From Mesorhizobium sp. Root552 (lineage in GTDB: Bacteria > Pseudomonadota > Alphaproteobacteria > Rhizobiales > Rhizobiaceae): a stretch of DNA of 43,101 bases. Every line of letters begins with the position of its first letter. Positions within the stretch are counted from its first letter, which is position 1. This document shows positions 36,915-43,101 of the stretch, piece by piece. The notes under the pieces are model-generated. The model did not search any database and had not been told where the DNA came from. It worked only from the letters and a program-made list of their open reading frames with translations. A program made the position numbers and the translations under genes. The stretch lies in assembly GCF_001427285.1 (NCBI RefSeq), contig NZ_LMFV01000056.1, forward strand, positions 1 to 43,101, read 5' to 3'.

Positions 36915-37253
36915 ATGGATATCCGCCAGATCAGTGAAGACTATTCGGTCTCCGGCCAGATTGCGCCGGACGAGGTCGCCGCCATCAAGGCCGCCGGCTT
37001 CAAGAGCGTCATCTGCAACCGCCCGGACGACGAACAGCCCGGCCAGCCCTCGCATGACGCCATCCAGTCCGCAGTGGAAGCAGCAGGGCTGACCTTCCGC
37101 TACATTCCGGTCATCAGCGGCCAGATGACCGCTGACAATGTCGTGGATCAGGCTGCGGCGCTCGATGAACTGCCGGGTCCCGTGTTCGCCTACTGCCGTT
37201 CGGGAACGCGCTGCACCAACCTGTTCGCTGCGATCCAGCAGATGAAGAGTTGA
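36915..37253 (+). CDS. DUF442/TIGR01244 family phosphatase-like (beta-lactamase hydrolase-like) protein
   Basis: This 112-residue protein matches the family often fused to or found near Blh-type MBL persulfide dioxygenases and annotated TIGR01244 sulfur transferase. It has a dual-specificity-phosphatase-like fold with the cysteine loop YCRSGTRC (about 94-101). NRPDDEQPGQP (about 35-45) and the IPVISGQMT region are typical. The loop could support phosphatase or sulfur-transfer chemistry; which one applies is unknown. ATG at 36915 is preferred to the longer frame from 36864. It sits behind the azt terminator and 22 bp before a small unknown gene. Confidence 0.85.
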   Translation: MDIRQISEDYSVSGQIAPDEVAAIKAAGFKSVICNRPDDEQPGQPSHDAIQSAVEAAGLTFRYIPVISGQMTADNVVDQAAALDELPGPVFAYCRSGTRCTNLFAAIQQMKS

Positions 37254-37275
37254 GTTCCGAAAACGCCCGCGCAAT

Positions 37276-37515
37276 ATGGATTTGATAATGACCGACACGA
37301 CTGTCGCCGAGGCCATTGAGGCCATCTATACCTCCCTCCAGAACGACAACGAGGAACTTGACGCCCGTATCGGCGCGCTCAAAGGCGCGATGGCTCGCGA
37401 GGGAGTGAAGGAAGCCACCTTCGAGACAAGCAAGCTTGCCCAGCCGAACCGTCAGGGCCGCAAGCTGATGCAATCGTACTTCAGGAAGAAGGGCGTCGCG
37501 GTAGGCTTCGCCTGA
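37276..37515 (+). CDS. Small conserved-type hypothetical protein
   Basis: This 79-residue protein has a predicted helical N-terminal half (VAEAIEAIYTSLQNDNEELD) and a basic C-terminal half (NRQGRKLMQSYFRKKGV). I do not recognise a domain. Codon use is like its neighbours and the spacing of 22 bp after the DUF442 gene suggests one transcript. Met5 (37288) is an alternative start; neither has a clear ribosome-binding site. The basic tail could contact nucleic acid, but that is only a guess from charge. Confidence 0.6.
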   Translation: MDLIMTDTTVAEAIEAIYTSLQNDNEELDARIGALKGAMAREGVKEATFETSKLAQPNRQGRKLMQSYFRKKGVAVGFA

Positions 37516-37538
37516 CGCTCATGCGATAGTCGGCGCTA

Positions 37539-38003
37539 TCAAATCGGCAGTGCGCCGGTTTCCTTCAGTGTTTCCAACACGATCGCGGTCTTCACATGCT
37601 GTACGGATTCGTGCGGCAGCAGCACGCCGTTGACGAATTCCGACAACGACTTCAGGTCCGGCGTCACGACCTTCAAGATGTAATCCATCTCACCGGTCAG
37701 CGCATGCGCCTCCTGGACTTCCGGCAGCCGCGCCAATAGTTCGCCGAAGCGCCTTGCATTGTCGCGGTTGTGGGTGGCAAGCGTCACCGAAATGACGTTG
37801 ACCAGCGAAAAGCCAAGCTTGTCGCGGTCGAGCATGGCGCGGTAGCCGCGAATATAGCCGTCCTCTTCCAGCCGCTGCCGCCGCCTCGAACATTGCGACG
37901 GCGACAGGTTCACCCGCTCCGACAGGTCATTGTTGGTAAGCCGCGCATCTTCCTGAAGAAGCGCCAATATCTTGCGATCAAACTGATCGATCCGCTCATC
38001 CAT
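37539..38003 (-). CDS. Lrp/AsnC family transcriptional regulator
   Basis: This 154-residue Lrp/AsnC protein has an N-terminal helix-turn-helix (FDRKILALLQEDARL, then LSPSQCSRRRQRLEEDGYI) and a C-terminal RAM/AsnC ligand-binding domain (about 65-150). Such regulators sense amino acids. Its divergent position next to hppD suggests it controls tyrosine or phenylalanine breakdown, which is inference. The start at 38003 begins MDERIDQFDRK, a typical N-terminus; the open frame to 38069 extends beyond the likely promoter (TATAAA at 38025-38020). Confidence 0.92.
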   Translation of the reverse strand: MDERIDQFDRKILALLQEDARLTNNDLSERVNLSPSQCSRRRQRLEEDGYIRGYRAMLDRDKLGFSLVNVISVTLATHNRDNARRFGELLARLPEVQEAHALTGEMDYILKVVTPDLKSLSEFVNGVLLPHESVQHVKTAIVLETLKETGALPI

Positions 38004-38019
38004 CGCGCAATGTCCGCAT

Positions 38020-38025
38020 TTTATA
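38020..38025 (-). promoter_or_regulatory. Possible -10 element of the Lrp/AsnC gene
   Basis: TATAAA on the minus strand lies 17 bases before the regulator start in an A+T-rich divergent gap. The matching -35 (GATGAT at 17-bp spacing) is poor, as is common for activated promoters. Confidence 0.35.
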
Positions 38026-38143
38026 CACAAATCATGCGAAATATCATCATTTGAAGCGCGCGAATGCAAGCACCGTGCGCGTTCTTGGAGCTACAATGCA
38101 CGAAATGGTCCTGTCGGGCCGCATCCGCATTGGAGGATATGCC

Positions 38144-39256
38144 ATGGGTCCCTTCCCGCACGACGCCCCGCCCGCAAAGATCAGCGAAGCGAACCCGGCT
38201 GGCACCGACGGCTTCGAGTTCGTCGAATTCGCCCATCCCGAACCGGAAAAGCTCGCCGAGCTTTTTGCCCGCATGGGCTACACGCCCGTTGCAAAGCACA
38301 AAGCGAAGAACATCACCGTCTGGCGGCAGGGCGACATCAACTACATCGTCAACGCCGAGCCCGGTTCGCATGCGATGAAGTTCGTGGACGAGCACGGCCC
38401 GTGCGCCGCCTCGATGGCCTGGCGCGTTGTCGATGCCAAGCATGCCTTCGAGCACGCCGTCTCCAAGGGCGCGACGCCCTATCTGGCTGACGACAAGGCA
38501 CTCAACGTGCCGGCCATCATCGGTATCGGCGGCTCGCTGATCTATTTCGTCGAGACATACGGGGCAAAAGGCTCGGCCTATGATGACGAGTTCGAATGGC
38601 TCGGCGCGCGAAATCCGAAACCCGTTGGCGTCGGCTTCTACTACCTCGACCATCTCACCCACAACGTCTACCGCGGCAACATGGACAAGTGGTGGGATTT
38701 TTACCGCGATCTGTTCGGCTTCAGGCAGATCCACTATTTCGACATTGACGGCCGCATCACCGGTCTCGTCAGCCGCGCCATCACCTCGCCGTGCGGCAAG
38801 ATTCGCATCCCGCTCAACGAGTCCAAGGACGAGACGAGCCAGATCGTCGAATACCTGAAAAAATACAAGGGCGAAGGCATCCAGCACATCGCCGTCGGCA
38901 CGGACGGAATCTACGACGCCACCGACAGGCTGGACGCCAACGGGTTGAAATTCATGCCCGGCCCGCCCGACACCTACTACGAAAAGAGCCTCGACCGCGT
39001 TACCGGCCACGACGAACCGATCGAGCGCATGAAGAAGCACGGCATTCTCATTGACGGCGAAGGCGTCGTTGACGGCGGCATGACCAAGATCCTGCTGCAG
39101 ATATTCTCCAAAACCGTCATTGGCCCGATCTTCTTCGAGTTCATCCAGCGCAAGGGCGACGAAGGCTTCGGCGAAGGCAACTTCCGCGCCCTTTTCGAAT
39201 CCATTGAGGAAGACCAGATCCGCCGCGGCGTCATCAAGGTTCAGGCGGCAGAGTAG
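38144..39256 (+). CDS. hppD: 4-hydroxyphenylpyruvate dioxygenase
   Basis: This 370-residue Fe(II) enzyme turns 4-hydroxyphenylpyruvate into homogentisate, using oxygen. It has two glyoxalase-like vicinal-oxygen-chelate halves. The iron ligands are visible as His170 (DHLTHNV), His248 (GIQHIA) and Glu332 (FFEFIQRKGDEGFGEGNF). The start at 38144 has GGAGGA at 38132-38137 and gives MGPFPHDAPP; the longer frame from 38051 would run into the divergent promoter. It feeds HmgA and FahA encoded on the other strand a little further on. Confidence 0.97.
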   Translation: MGPFPHDAPPAKISEANPAGTDGFEFVEFAHPEPEKLAELFARMGYTPVAKHKAKNITVWRQGDINYIVNAEPGSHAMKFVDEHGPCAASMAWRVVDAKHAFEHAVSKGATPYLADDKALNVPAIIGIGGSLIYFVETYGAKGSAYDDEFEWLGARNPKPVGVGFYYLDHLTHNVYRGNMDKWWDFYRDLFGFRQIHYFDIDGRITGLVSRAITSPCGKIRIPLNESKDETSQIVEYLKKYKGEGIQHIAVGTDGIYDATDRLDANGLKFMPGPPDTYYEKSLDRVTGHDEPIERMKKHGILIDGEGVVDGGMTKILLQIFSKTVIGPIFFEFIQRKGDEGFGEGNFRALFESIEEDQIRRGVIKVQAAE

Positions 39257-39274
39257 ACCGACCTTTCGGGCGGC

Positions 39275-39811
39275 TCACAGACCGAGCCGCTCGACCTCTC
39301 CTCGCCTCAGCTTCAGGTCGTAGTCGAGGAAGAATTCGTCCAGCTGCGGCGGCTTTACCGACGTTCCGGACAGCATGGCATGCACCTGTCCGCGATGGTG
39401 GACCTGGTGGATGAACAGGTGCGCCAGCAAACCGCCGATACGCTCCGGGATTTTTCCGTCCTCGCGCCGGTCGGTCGCAACCTGCCGGTCGAGCGCCGCC
39501 TCATCGATGCTTTGGCAGAATTTCAGCAACCGTCGGTCGGTCGCCGCCTGTGCATAGCCCAGCCTATTTGCATCCGCAAACGGAACAAAATCATCGTACG
39601 CAGCCGCGCCAAGCGCCCCCTCTTCCAGGAAATCGAGATAGAGATGATCGACCGCGAGGATGTGGTTGAGCGTTGCCTTGATCGAGGGAAAGAAGCCGGT
39701 GCGCTCTGCCTCGAATTCGCCCGGCCCGAGTGCCAGGACGGCGCGATAGAGGCGGTCGTTCGACCATAGATTGTTGCGCGCCATCCGGCGGAAATGGTCG
39801 ATCAAGGTCAC
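39275..39811 (-). CDS. DinB family metal-binding protein
   Basis: This 178-residue four-helix DinB/YfiT-like protein has a likely metal triad of His50 (TLNHILAVDH) and the HxxxH pair His135/His139 (FIHQVHHRGQ). The fold is shared by DNA-damage-inducible DinB proteins of Bacillus and by thiol-dependent enzymes such as mycothiol-dependent maleylpyruvate isomerase and bacillithiol transferases. It follows fahA by 42 bp on the same strand, so it is probably in the hmgA-fahA transcript. A role in homogentisate breakdown is possible but unproven. It is convergent with hppD, 18 bp apart. Confidence 0.88.
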   Translation of the reverse strand: MTLIDHFRRMARNNLWSNDRLYRAVLALGPGEFEAERTGFFPSIKATLNHILAVDHLYLDFLEEGALGAAAYDDFVPFADANRLGYAQAATDRRLLKFCQSIDEAALDRQVATDRREDGKIPERIGGLLAHLFIHQVHHRGQVHAMLSGTSVKPPQLDEFFLDYDLKLRRGEVERLGL

Positions 39812-39853
39812 TTGCCGGTCCTCTGAAAACCACCGCCGCCCGTGGCCGCAGGC

Positions 39854-40867
39854 TCAGCCTTCGTGCTTCTCCACCTTCTGTTCGATGGCGCCGAAGATCG
39901 AACGACCCGATGCATCCTTCATCTCGATGCGCACCGTGTCGCCAAAATGCAGGAACGGCGTCTTGGCCTCACCGCCTTCGATCGTTTCCACCATGCGCAT
40001 CTCGGCGATGCAGGAATAGCCGGCGCCGCCAGCGCTCACCGGCTTGCCCGCGCCGCCGCCCTGCTTGTTGGAAACCGTGCCCGATCCGATGATGCTGCCG
40101 GCAACCAGCGGACGCGTCTTGGCCGCATGGGCAATCAGCGTCGGGAAATCGAAGGTCATGTCCACGCCCGCATTGGCGCGGCCGAACGGCTTGCCGTTCA
40201 GGTCGACGGCGAGCGGCAGATGAACCTTGCCGCCATCCCAGGCATCGCCAAGTTCATCCGGCGTCACCGCAACCGGCGAGAAGGCCGACGAAGGCTTGGA
40301 CTGGAAGAAGCCAAAACCCTTGCCGAGTTCCGCCGGGATCAGGCCGCGCAACGATACGTCATTGACCAGCAGGACCAGGCGGATCGCATCGCGTGCCTGC
40401 GCAAGGCTGGCACCCATCGGCACATCATCGACGATGACCGCGACTTCTGCCTCCATGTCGATCCCCCATGCCTCATCCGCCATGCGGATGCTGTCGCGCG
40501 GCGCGATGAAGCTGTCGGAACCACCCTGATACATCAGCGGATCGGTCCAGAAGCTGGCCGGCATCTCGGCTTTGCGCGCCTTGCGCACCAGTTCGACATG
40601 ATTGACGTAGGCCGAACCGTCCGCCCACTGGTAGGCGCGCGGCAAAGGCGAATGCGCCTCATGTTCGTGAAAGCGGGAAGAAGGCACTGCGCCGCCTTCC
40701 AGCGATTCCGAAAGCGTTTCAAGATGTGGCGCGATGCGGGCCCAATCGTCCAATGCGGCTTGCAGCGTTCGCACCAGATACGACGCATCGGTACAGCGCG
40801 TCAGATCGCGCGAAACGACGACCAGTTTTCCGTCGCGCGACCCATCCTTCAACGTTGCAAGCTTCAT
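39854..40867 (-). CDS. fahA: Fumarylacetoacetate hydrolase family protein
   Basis: This 337-residue enzyme is expected to cleave fumarylacetoacetate to fumarate and acetoacetate, the last step of tyrosine breakdown. The FAA hydrolase domain covers about 80-330, with metal-binding acidic residues in DMEAEVAVIV and LVNDVSLR, and GSGTVSNKQGGG near the C-terminus. An N-terminal FAH cap-type segment begins MKLATLKDGSRDG. The ATG at 40867 has GAGAGGAG upstream. Some relatives act on maleylpyruvate-type or diketo acids, but the hmgA-fahA order supports fumarylacetoacetase. Confidence 0.92.
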   Translation of the reverse strand: MKLATLKDGSRDGKLVVVSRDLTRCTDASYLVRTLQAALDDWARIAPHLETLSESLEGGAVPSSRFHEHEAHSPLPRAYQWADGSAYVNHVELVRKARKAEMPASFWTDPLMYQGGSDSFIAPRDSIRMADEAWGIDMEAEVAVIVDDVPMGASLAQARDAIRLVLLVNDVSLRGLIPAELGKGFGFFQSKPSSAFSPVAVTPDELGDAWDGGKVHLPLAVDLNGKPFGRANAGVDMTFDFPTLIAHAAKTRPLVAGSIIGSGTVSNKQGGGAGKPVSAGGAGYSCIAEMRMVETIEGGEAKTPFLHFGDTVRIEMKDASGRSIFGAIEQKVEKHEG

Positions 40868-40974
40868 AAGGGCTCCTCTCCCGTTCGCGGCTTCCGCGAA
40901 AATCCATGACAACGCCCCGCAGGCGTCGCCGTCAAGCTGTCGATTTTGTTTCCCGCAGACAACCGGTGCGGGCG

Positions 40975-42288
40975 TCAGCTCCAGTCGCCTTCCGGCGTGC
41001 CGTTGAAGCGCTTCTTCAGGTCGCTCCAGCAGTCGATGTAGTTGTCCTGCAGTGTCGGCAGTTCGGCGCCGTAGCGCGTCAGCATCTGCGGGAACCGGGT
41101 CTCGAACATGAAGGCCATGGTATTGTCGAGCTTCACCGGCTTCAGGTCCGCCCGCGACGCCTTCTCGAAACCGGGTGCATCGGGGCCATGCGCCAGCATC
41201 ATGTTGTGCAGGCTCATGCCGCCGGGAACGAAGCCTTCCTCCTTGGCGTCGTACTGGCCGTGGATCAGGCCCATGAATTCGCTCATGATGTTGCGGTGAT
41301 ACCACGGCGGCCGGAAGGTGTTTTCAGCCACCAGCCAGCGCGGCGGGAAGATCACGAAGTCGACATTGGCCGTGCCGTCTTCGCCGCTTGGTGCGGTCAG
41401 CACGGTGAAGATCGATGGATCAGGGTGATCGAACAGGATTGCGCCGACTGGAGAAAATGTAGCAAGATCATATTTGTACGGCGCATAGTTGCCATGCCAC
41501 GCCACCACATCGAGCGGCGATTGGCCAAGTTCGGTGACGTGGAACGAACCGCACCATTTCACGATCAGCCGGCAAGGCGTTTCCTTTTCCTCGAACCACG
41601 CGCATGGCGTCTTGAAATCGCGCGGATTGGCAAGGCAGTTGGCGCCGATCGGCCCGCGGTCGGGCATGGTGAACTTGGCCCCGTAATTTTCGCAGACATA
41701 GCCGCGAACTTCCTTGTCCACCAGCTCGACCTTGAAGACGAGGCCGCGCGGCAGGACGCAGATTTCGCCGGGCTTCATCTCGATCACGCCCATTTCGGTG
41801 ACGAAGTTCAGCCGCCCCACCTGAGGCACGACAAGCAGCTCGCCGTCCGCGTTGAAGAAATGGTCGTCCACCATCGATTTGTTGGCGACATAGATGTGCG
41901 CCGCCATGCCGGATTGGCCGAGCGCATCGCCTGCCGTGGTGATCGACCGCATGCCGGAAACGAAGTCCGTCGGCTCTGCCGGCATCGGCACCGGGTTCCA
42001 GCGGTATTGGCCGAGCGCAAGCTCATGGTCGCCGACATTCGGCGCTGTTTTCCAATGCGGGTAACCGACACCCTTGAAGCGCCCGGTGTGCTTCACGCTC
42101 GGGCGAATGCGGTAGAGCCATGAGCGCTCATTGGTGCCGCGCGGGGCGGTAAACGGCGAACCCGACAATTGCTCGGCGTAGAGGCCGTAGGCGGGTCGCT
42201 GTGGTGAATTCATGCCTTGCGGCAGTGAACCGGCCAGCGTCTCCGTTTCGAAGTCGTTGCCGAAACCGGGCATATAGGAAAAAGCCAT
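40975..42288 (-). CDS. hmgA: Homogentisate 1,2-dioxygenase
   Basis: This 437-residue iron enzyme opens homogentisate to maleylacetoacetate. The N-terminus [12 protein letters not shown] and the Fe(II) ligands His331 and Glu337 ([14 protein letters not shown]) and His367 (NMMLAHGPD) match the human enzyme in spacing. Length is standard. The ATG at 42288 follows a strong GGAGG (acggaggatgca); the frame open to 42321 is not needed. It is the first gene of hmgA-fahA-dinB and divergent from a MarR regulator, which probably controls it. Confidence 0.97.
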   Translation of the reverse strand: MAFSYMPGFGNDFETETLAGSLPQGMNSPQRPAYGLYAEQLSGSPFTAPRGTNERSWLYRIRPSVKHTGRFKGVGYPHWKTAPNVGDHELALGQYRWNPVPMPAEPTDFVSGMRSITTAGDALGQSGMAAHIYVANKSMVDDHFFNADGELLVVPQVGRLNFVTEMGVIEMKPGEICVLPRGLVFKVELVDKEVRGYVCENYGAKFTMPDRGPIGANCLANPRDFKTPCAWFEEKETPCRLIVKWCGSFHVTELGQSPLDVVAWHGNYAPYKYDLATFSPVGAILFDHPDPSIFTVLTAPSGEDGTANVDFVIFPPRWLVAENTFRPPWYHRNIMSEFMGLIHGQYDAKEEGFVPGGMSLHNMMLAHGPDAPGFEKASRADLKPVKLDNTMAFMFETRFPQMLTRYGAELPTLQDNYIDCWSDLKKRFNGTPEGDWS

Positions 42289-42334
42289 TGCATCCTCCGT
42301 GGCGATCAAGATTCTCACCAAACTGGTTGCATTC

Positions 42335-42358
42335 GTAACTATCTATTTTGTAACTATC
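42335..42358. promoter_or_regulatory. Direct repeat GTAACTATC x2, candidate operator between hmgA and MarR gene
   Basis: GTAACTATC occurs at 42335-42343 and 42350-42358, 15 bp apart, in the A+T-rich centre of the divergent gap. On the minus strand GATAGTTAC units lie where the hmgA promoter is expected. This is a candidate binding site for the neighbouring MarR protein; the assignment is inference from position. Confidence 0.5.
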
Positions 42359-42402
42359 AACGGCATCGGCAATCATGACGTGCGAACCGGAAGCAGGGCC
42401 AG

Positions 42403-42840
42403 ATGGCGATGGAAATTCTCGACCTGGAAACATTTCTGCCTTATCGGCTCTATCATCTCGCCGATCTTGTCAGCCGAGATTTTTCAAGGCTTTACAAGGA
42501 TCACTTCGGGCTCACCCGCCCCGAATGGCGCGTGCTGGCGGGGCTTGGCCAGCACGGCACCATGACAGCGTCGGCGCTCGGAGAACAGTCTGCCATGCAC
42601 AAGACGATGGTTTCGCGGGCCGTTGCGGAACTGGAGCGACGTCGCTGGCTGGCACGCCGGCAGGACGATTCAGACCGGCGTCTCGAACATCTCACCCTGA
42701 CCAAGGCGGGTGCCGAAGCCTATCGGAACATGGTGCCGCTCGCAAAAGCGTTCGAGCAGCAGATGCTCGGCAGGCTTACGACATCCGAACAGACAGCGCT
42801 GACGGCAGGTCTTGCCGCGTTGGAACGGAAGTTCGGTTGA
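42403..42840 (+). CDS. MarR family transcriptional regulator
   Basis: This 145-residue MarR-type winged-helix protein has a helix-turn-helix at about 50-75 (GTMTASALGEQSAMHKTMVS), and the wing with DDSDRRLEHLTLTKAG at about 86-101. MarR regulators usually repress a divergent operon and release DNA on binding an aromatic compound. Its divergence from hmgA suggests homogentisate or a related acid as ligand. Met3 (42409) is an alternative start, and ribosome-binding signals are weak. Confidence 0.92.
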   Translation: MAMEILDLETFLPYRLYHLADLVSRDFSRLYKDHFGLTRPEWRVLAGLGQHGTMTASALGEQSAMHKTMVSRAVAELERRRWLARRQDDSDRRLEHLTLTKAGAEAYRNMVPLAKAFEQQMLGRLTTSEQTALTAGLAALERKFG

Positions 42841-42899
42841 GGCTTGGCGGCTGAAAGCCCTCGCTATGCTCGTGGCTGGCGGGTGCTTGCGCGCACTTC

Positions 42900-43024
42900 C
42901 CTTCTCCCCTTGTGGGAGAAGGTGGCCGAGTGTTAGCGAGGTCGGACGAGGGGTGTTCCAGCTAGACGATACCCCTCATCCGCCTTCACTTCGTTCAGGC
43001 ACCTTCTCCCACAAGGGGAGAAGG
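42900..43024. repeat. 125-bp imperfect palindrome, rhizobial RIME-like intergenic repeat
   Basis: A 25-bp arm at 42900-42924 (CCTTCTCCCCTTGTGGGAGA and 5 more) is perfectly inverted at 43000-43024. Inside, CGGACGAGGGGT pairs with ACCCCTCATCCG (11 of 12). The sequence style matches the palindromic intergenic mosaic repeats that are spread in rhizobial genomes. The remainder of 42841-43101 holds no gene that I can support. Confidence 0.85.
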
Positions 43025-43101
43025 CAGGTCGCCACATACTTATTCATCACCACGCCCGGATTCTCATCCGTCTGGCCATTGTCAAAGAACTGACCTTTGC
43101 C

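Noticed and set aside
1..43101. CRISPR arrays, toxin-antitoxin pairs, phage modules or biosynthetic clusters
   Set aside because: I looked for regular short repeats, paired small genes, phage structural genes and large synthases. None was found apart from the IS-related and palindromic repeats described.

Overview
The window looks like chromosome of an alphaproteobacterium of the order Hyphomicrobiales (Rhizobiales), most likely the Phyllobacteriaceae/Mesorhizobium-Brucella side. The reasons are the paired cyclic beta-1,2-glucan genes ndvA and ndvB, high G+C, the rlpA-dac-tmk-holB-metG-tatD order, an AztABC-type zinc transporter, and a long intergenic palindrome near the right end. Genus is inference.

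Layout. (1) 1-3575 is mobile DNA: an apparently intact IS66-family element (tnpA, tnpB, tnpC and a small ORF) with duplications at both ends, a frameshifted IS5-family transposase fragment, and an orphan 5' half of a tRNA-Ser(UGA) gene broken exactly after the anticodon loop. The tRNA fragment looks like a junction between chromosome and integrated or rearranged DNA. (2) 3882-11503 (+) is a compact housekeeping cluster: RlpA-like septal lipoprotein, a PBP5-type D,D-carboxypeptidase with an altered KTG box, thymidylate kinase, DNA polymerase III delta', methionyl-tRNA synthetase, a TatD nuclease and an MBL-fold hydrolase. Several genes overlap by 1-4 bases. (3) 11733-14399 (-) holds a GFA/CENP-V-like protein, a methyltransferase, a D-lyxose/mannose isomerase and a stand-alone ccmC. 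(4) 14473-25069 (-) is ndvA (glucan exporter) and the 2853-residue ndvB (glucan synthase), which together make and export periplasmic cyclic glucans.

(5) 25349-33445 is a complete histidine-utilisation locus. hutI-hutH-hutG-hutU-hutD run on the minus strand, divergent from hutF-hutC, and a perfect TGTA-N2-TACA palindrome in the shared promoter region is the likely HutC operator. The genes encode histidine to urocanate, imidazolonepropionate, formiminoglutamate, formylglutamate and glutamate. (6) 33550-37515 holds a RidA protein, an aztABC zinc-uptake operon with a candidate Zur box and a strong terminator, a DUF442 phosphatase-like protein and a small unknown protein. (7) 37539-42840 is the tyrosine/homogentisate catabolic locus: an Lrp/AsnC regulator divergent from hppD, and hmgA-fahA-dinB divergent from a MarR regulator. 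No maleylacetoacetate isomerase gene is present. (8) 42841-43101 holds a roughly 125-bp imperfect palindrome and no gene.

Most of the window is recognisable metabolism and I do not see a clearly new defence or mobile system. The observations most worth a second look are the broken tRNA-Ser junction, the double-ended duplication of the IS66 element, the AVG in place of KTG in the carboxypeptidase, the DinB protein where an isomerase might be expected, and the isolated ccmC.
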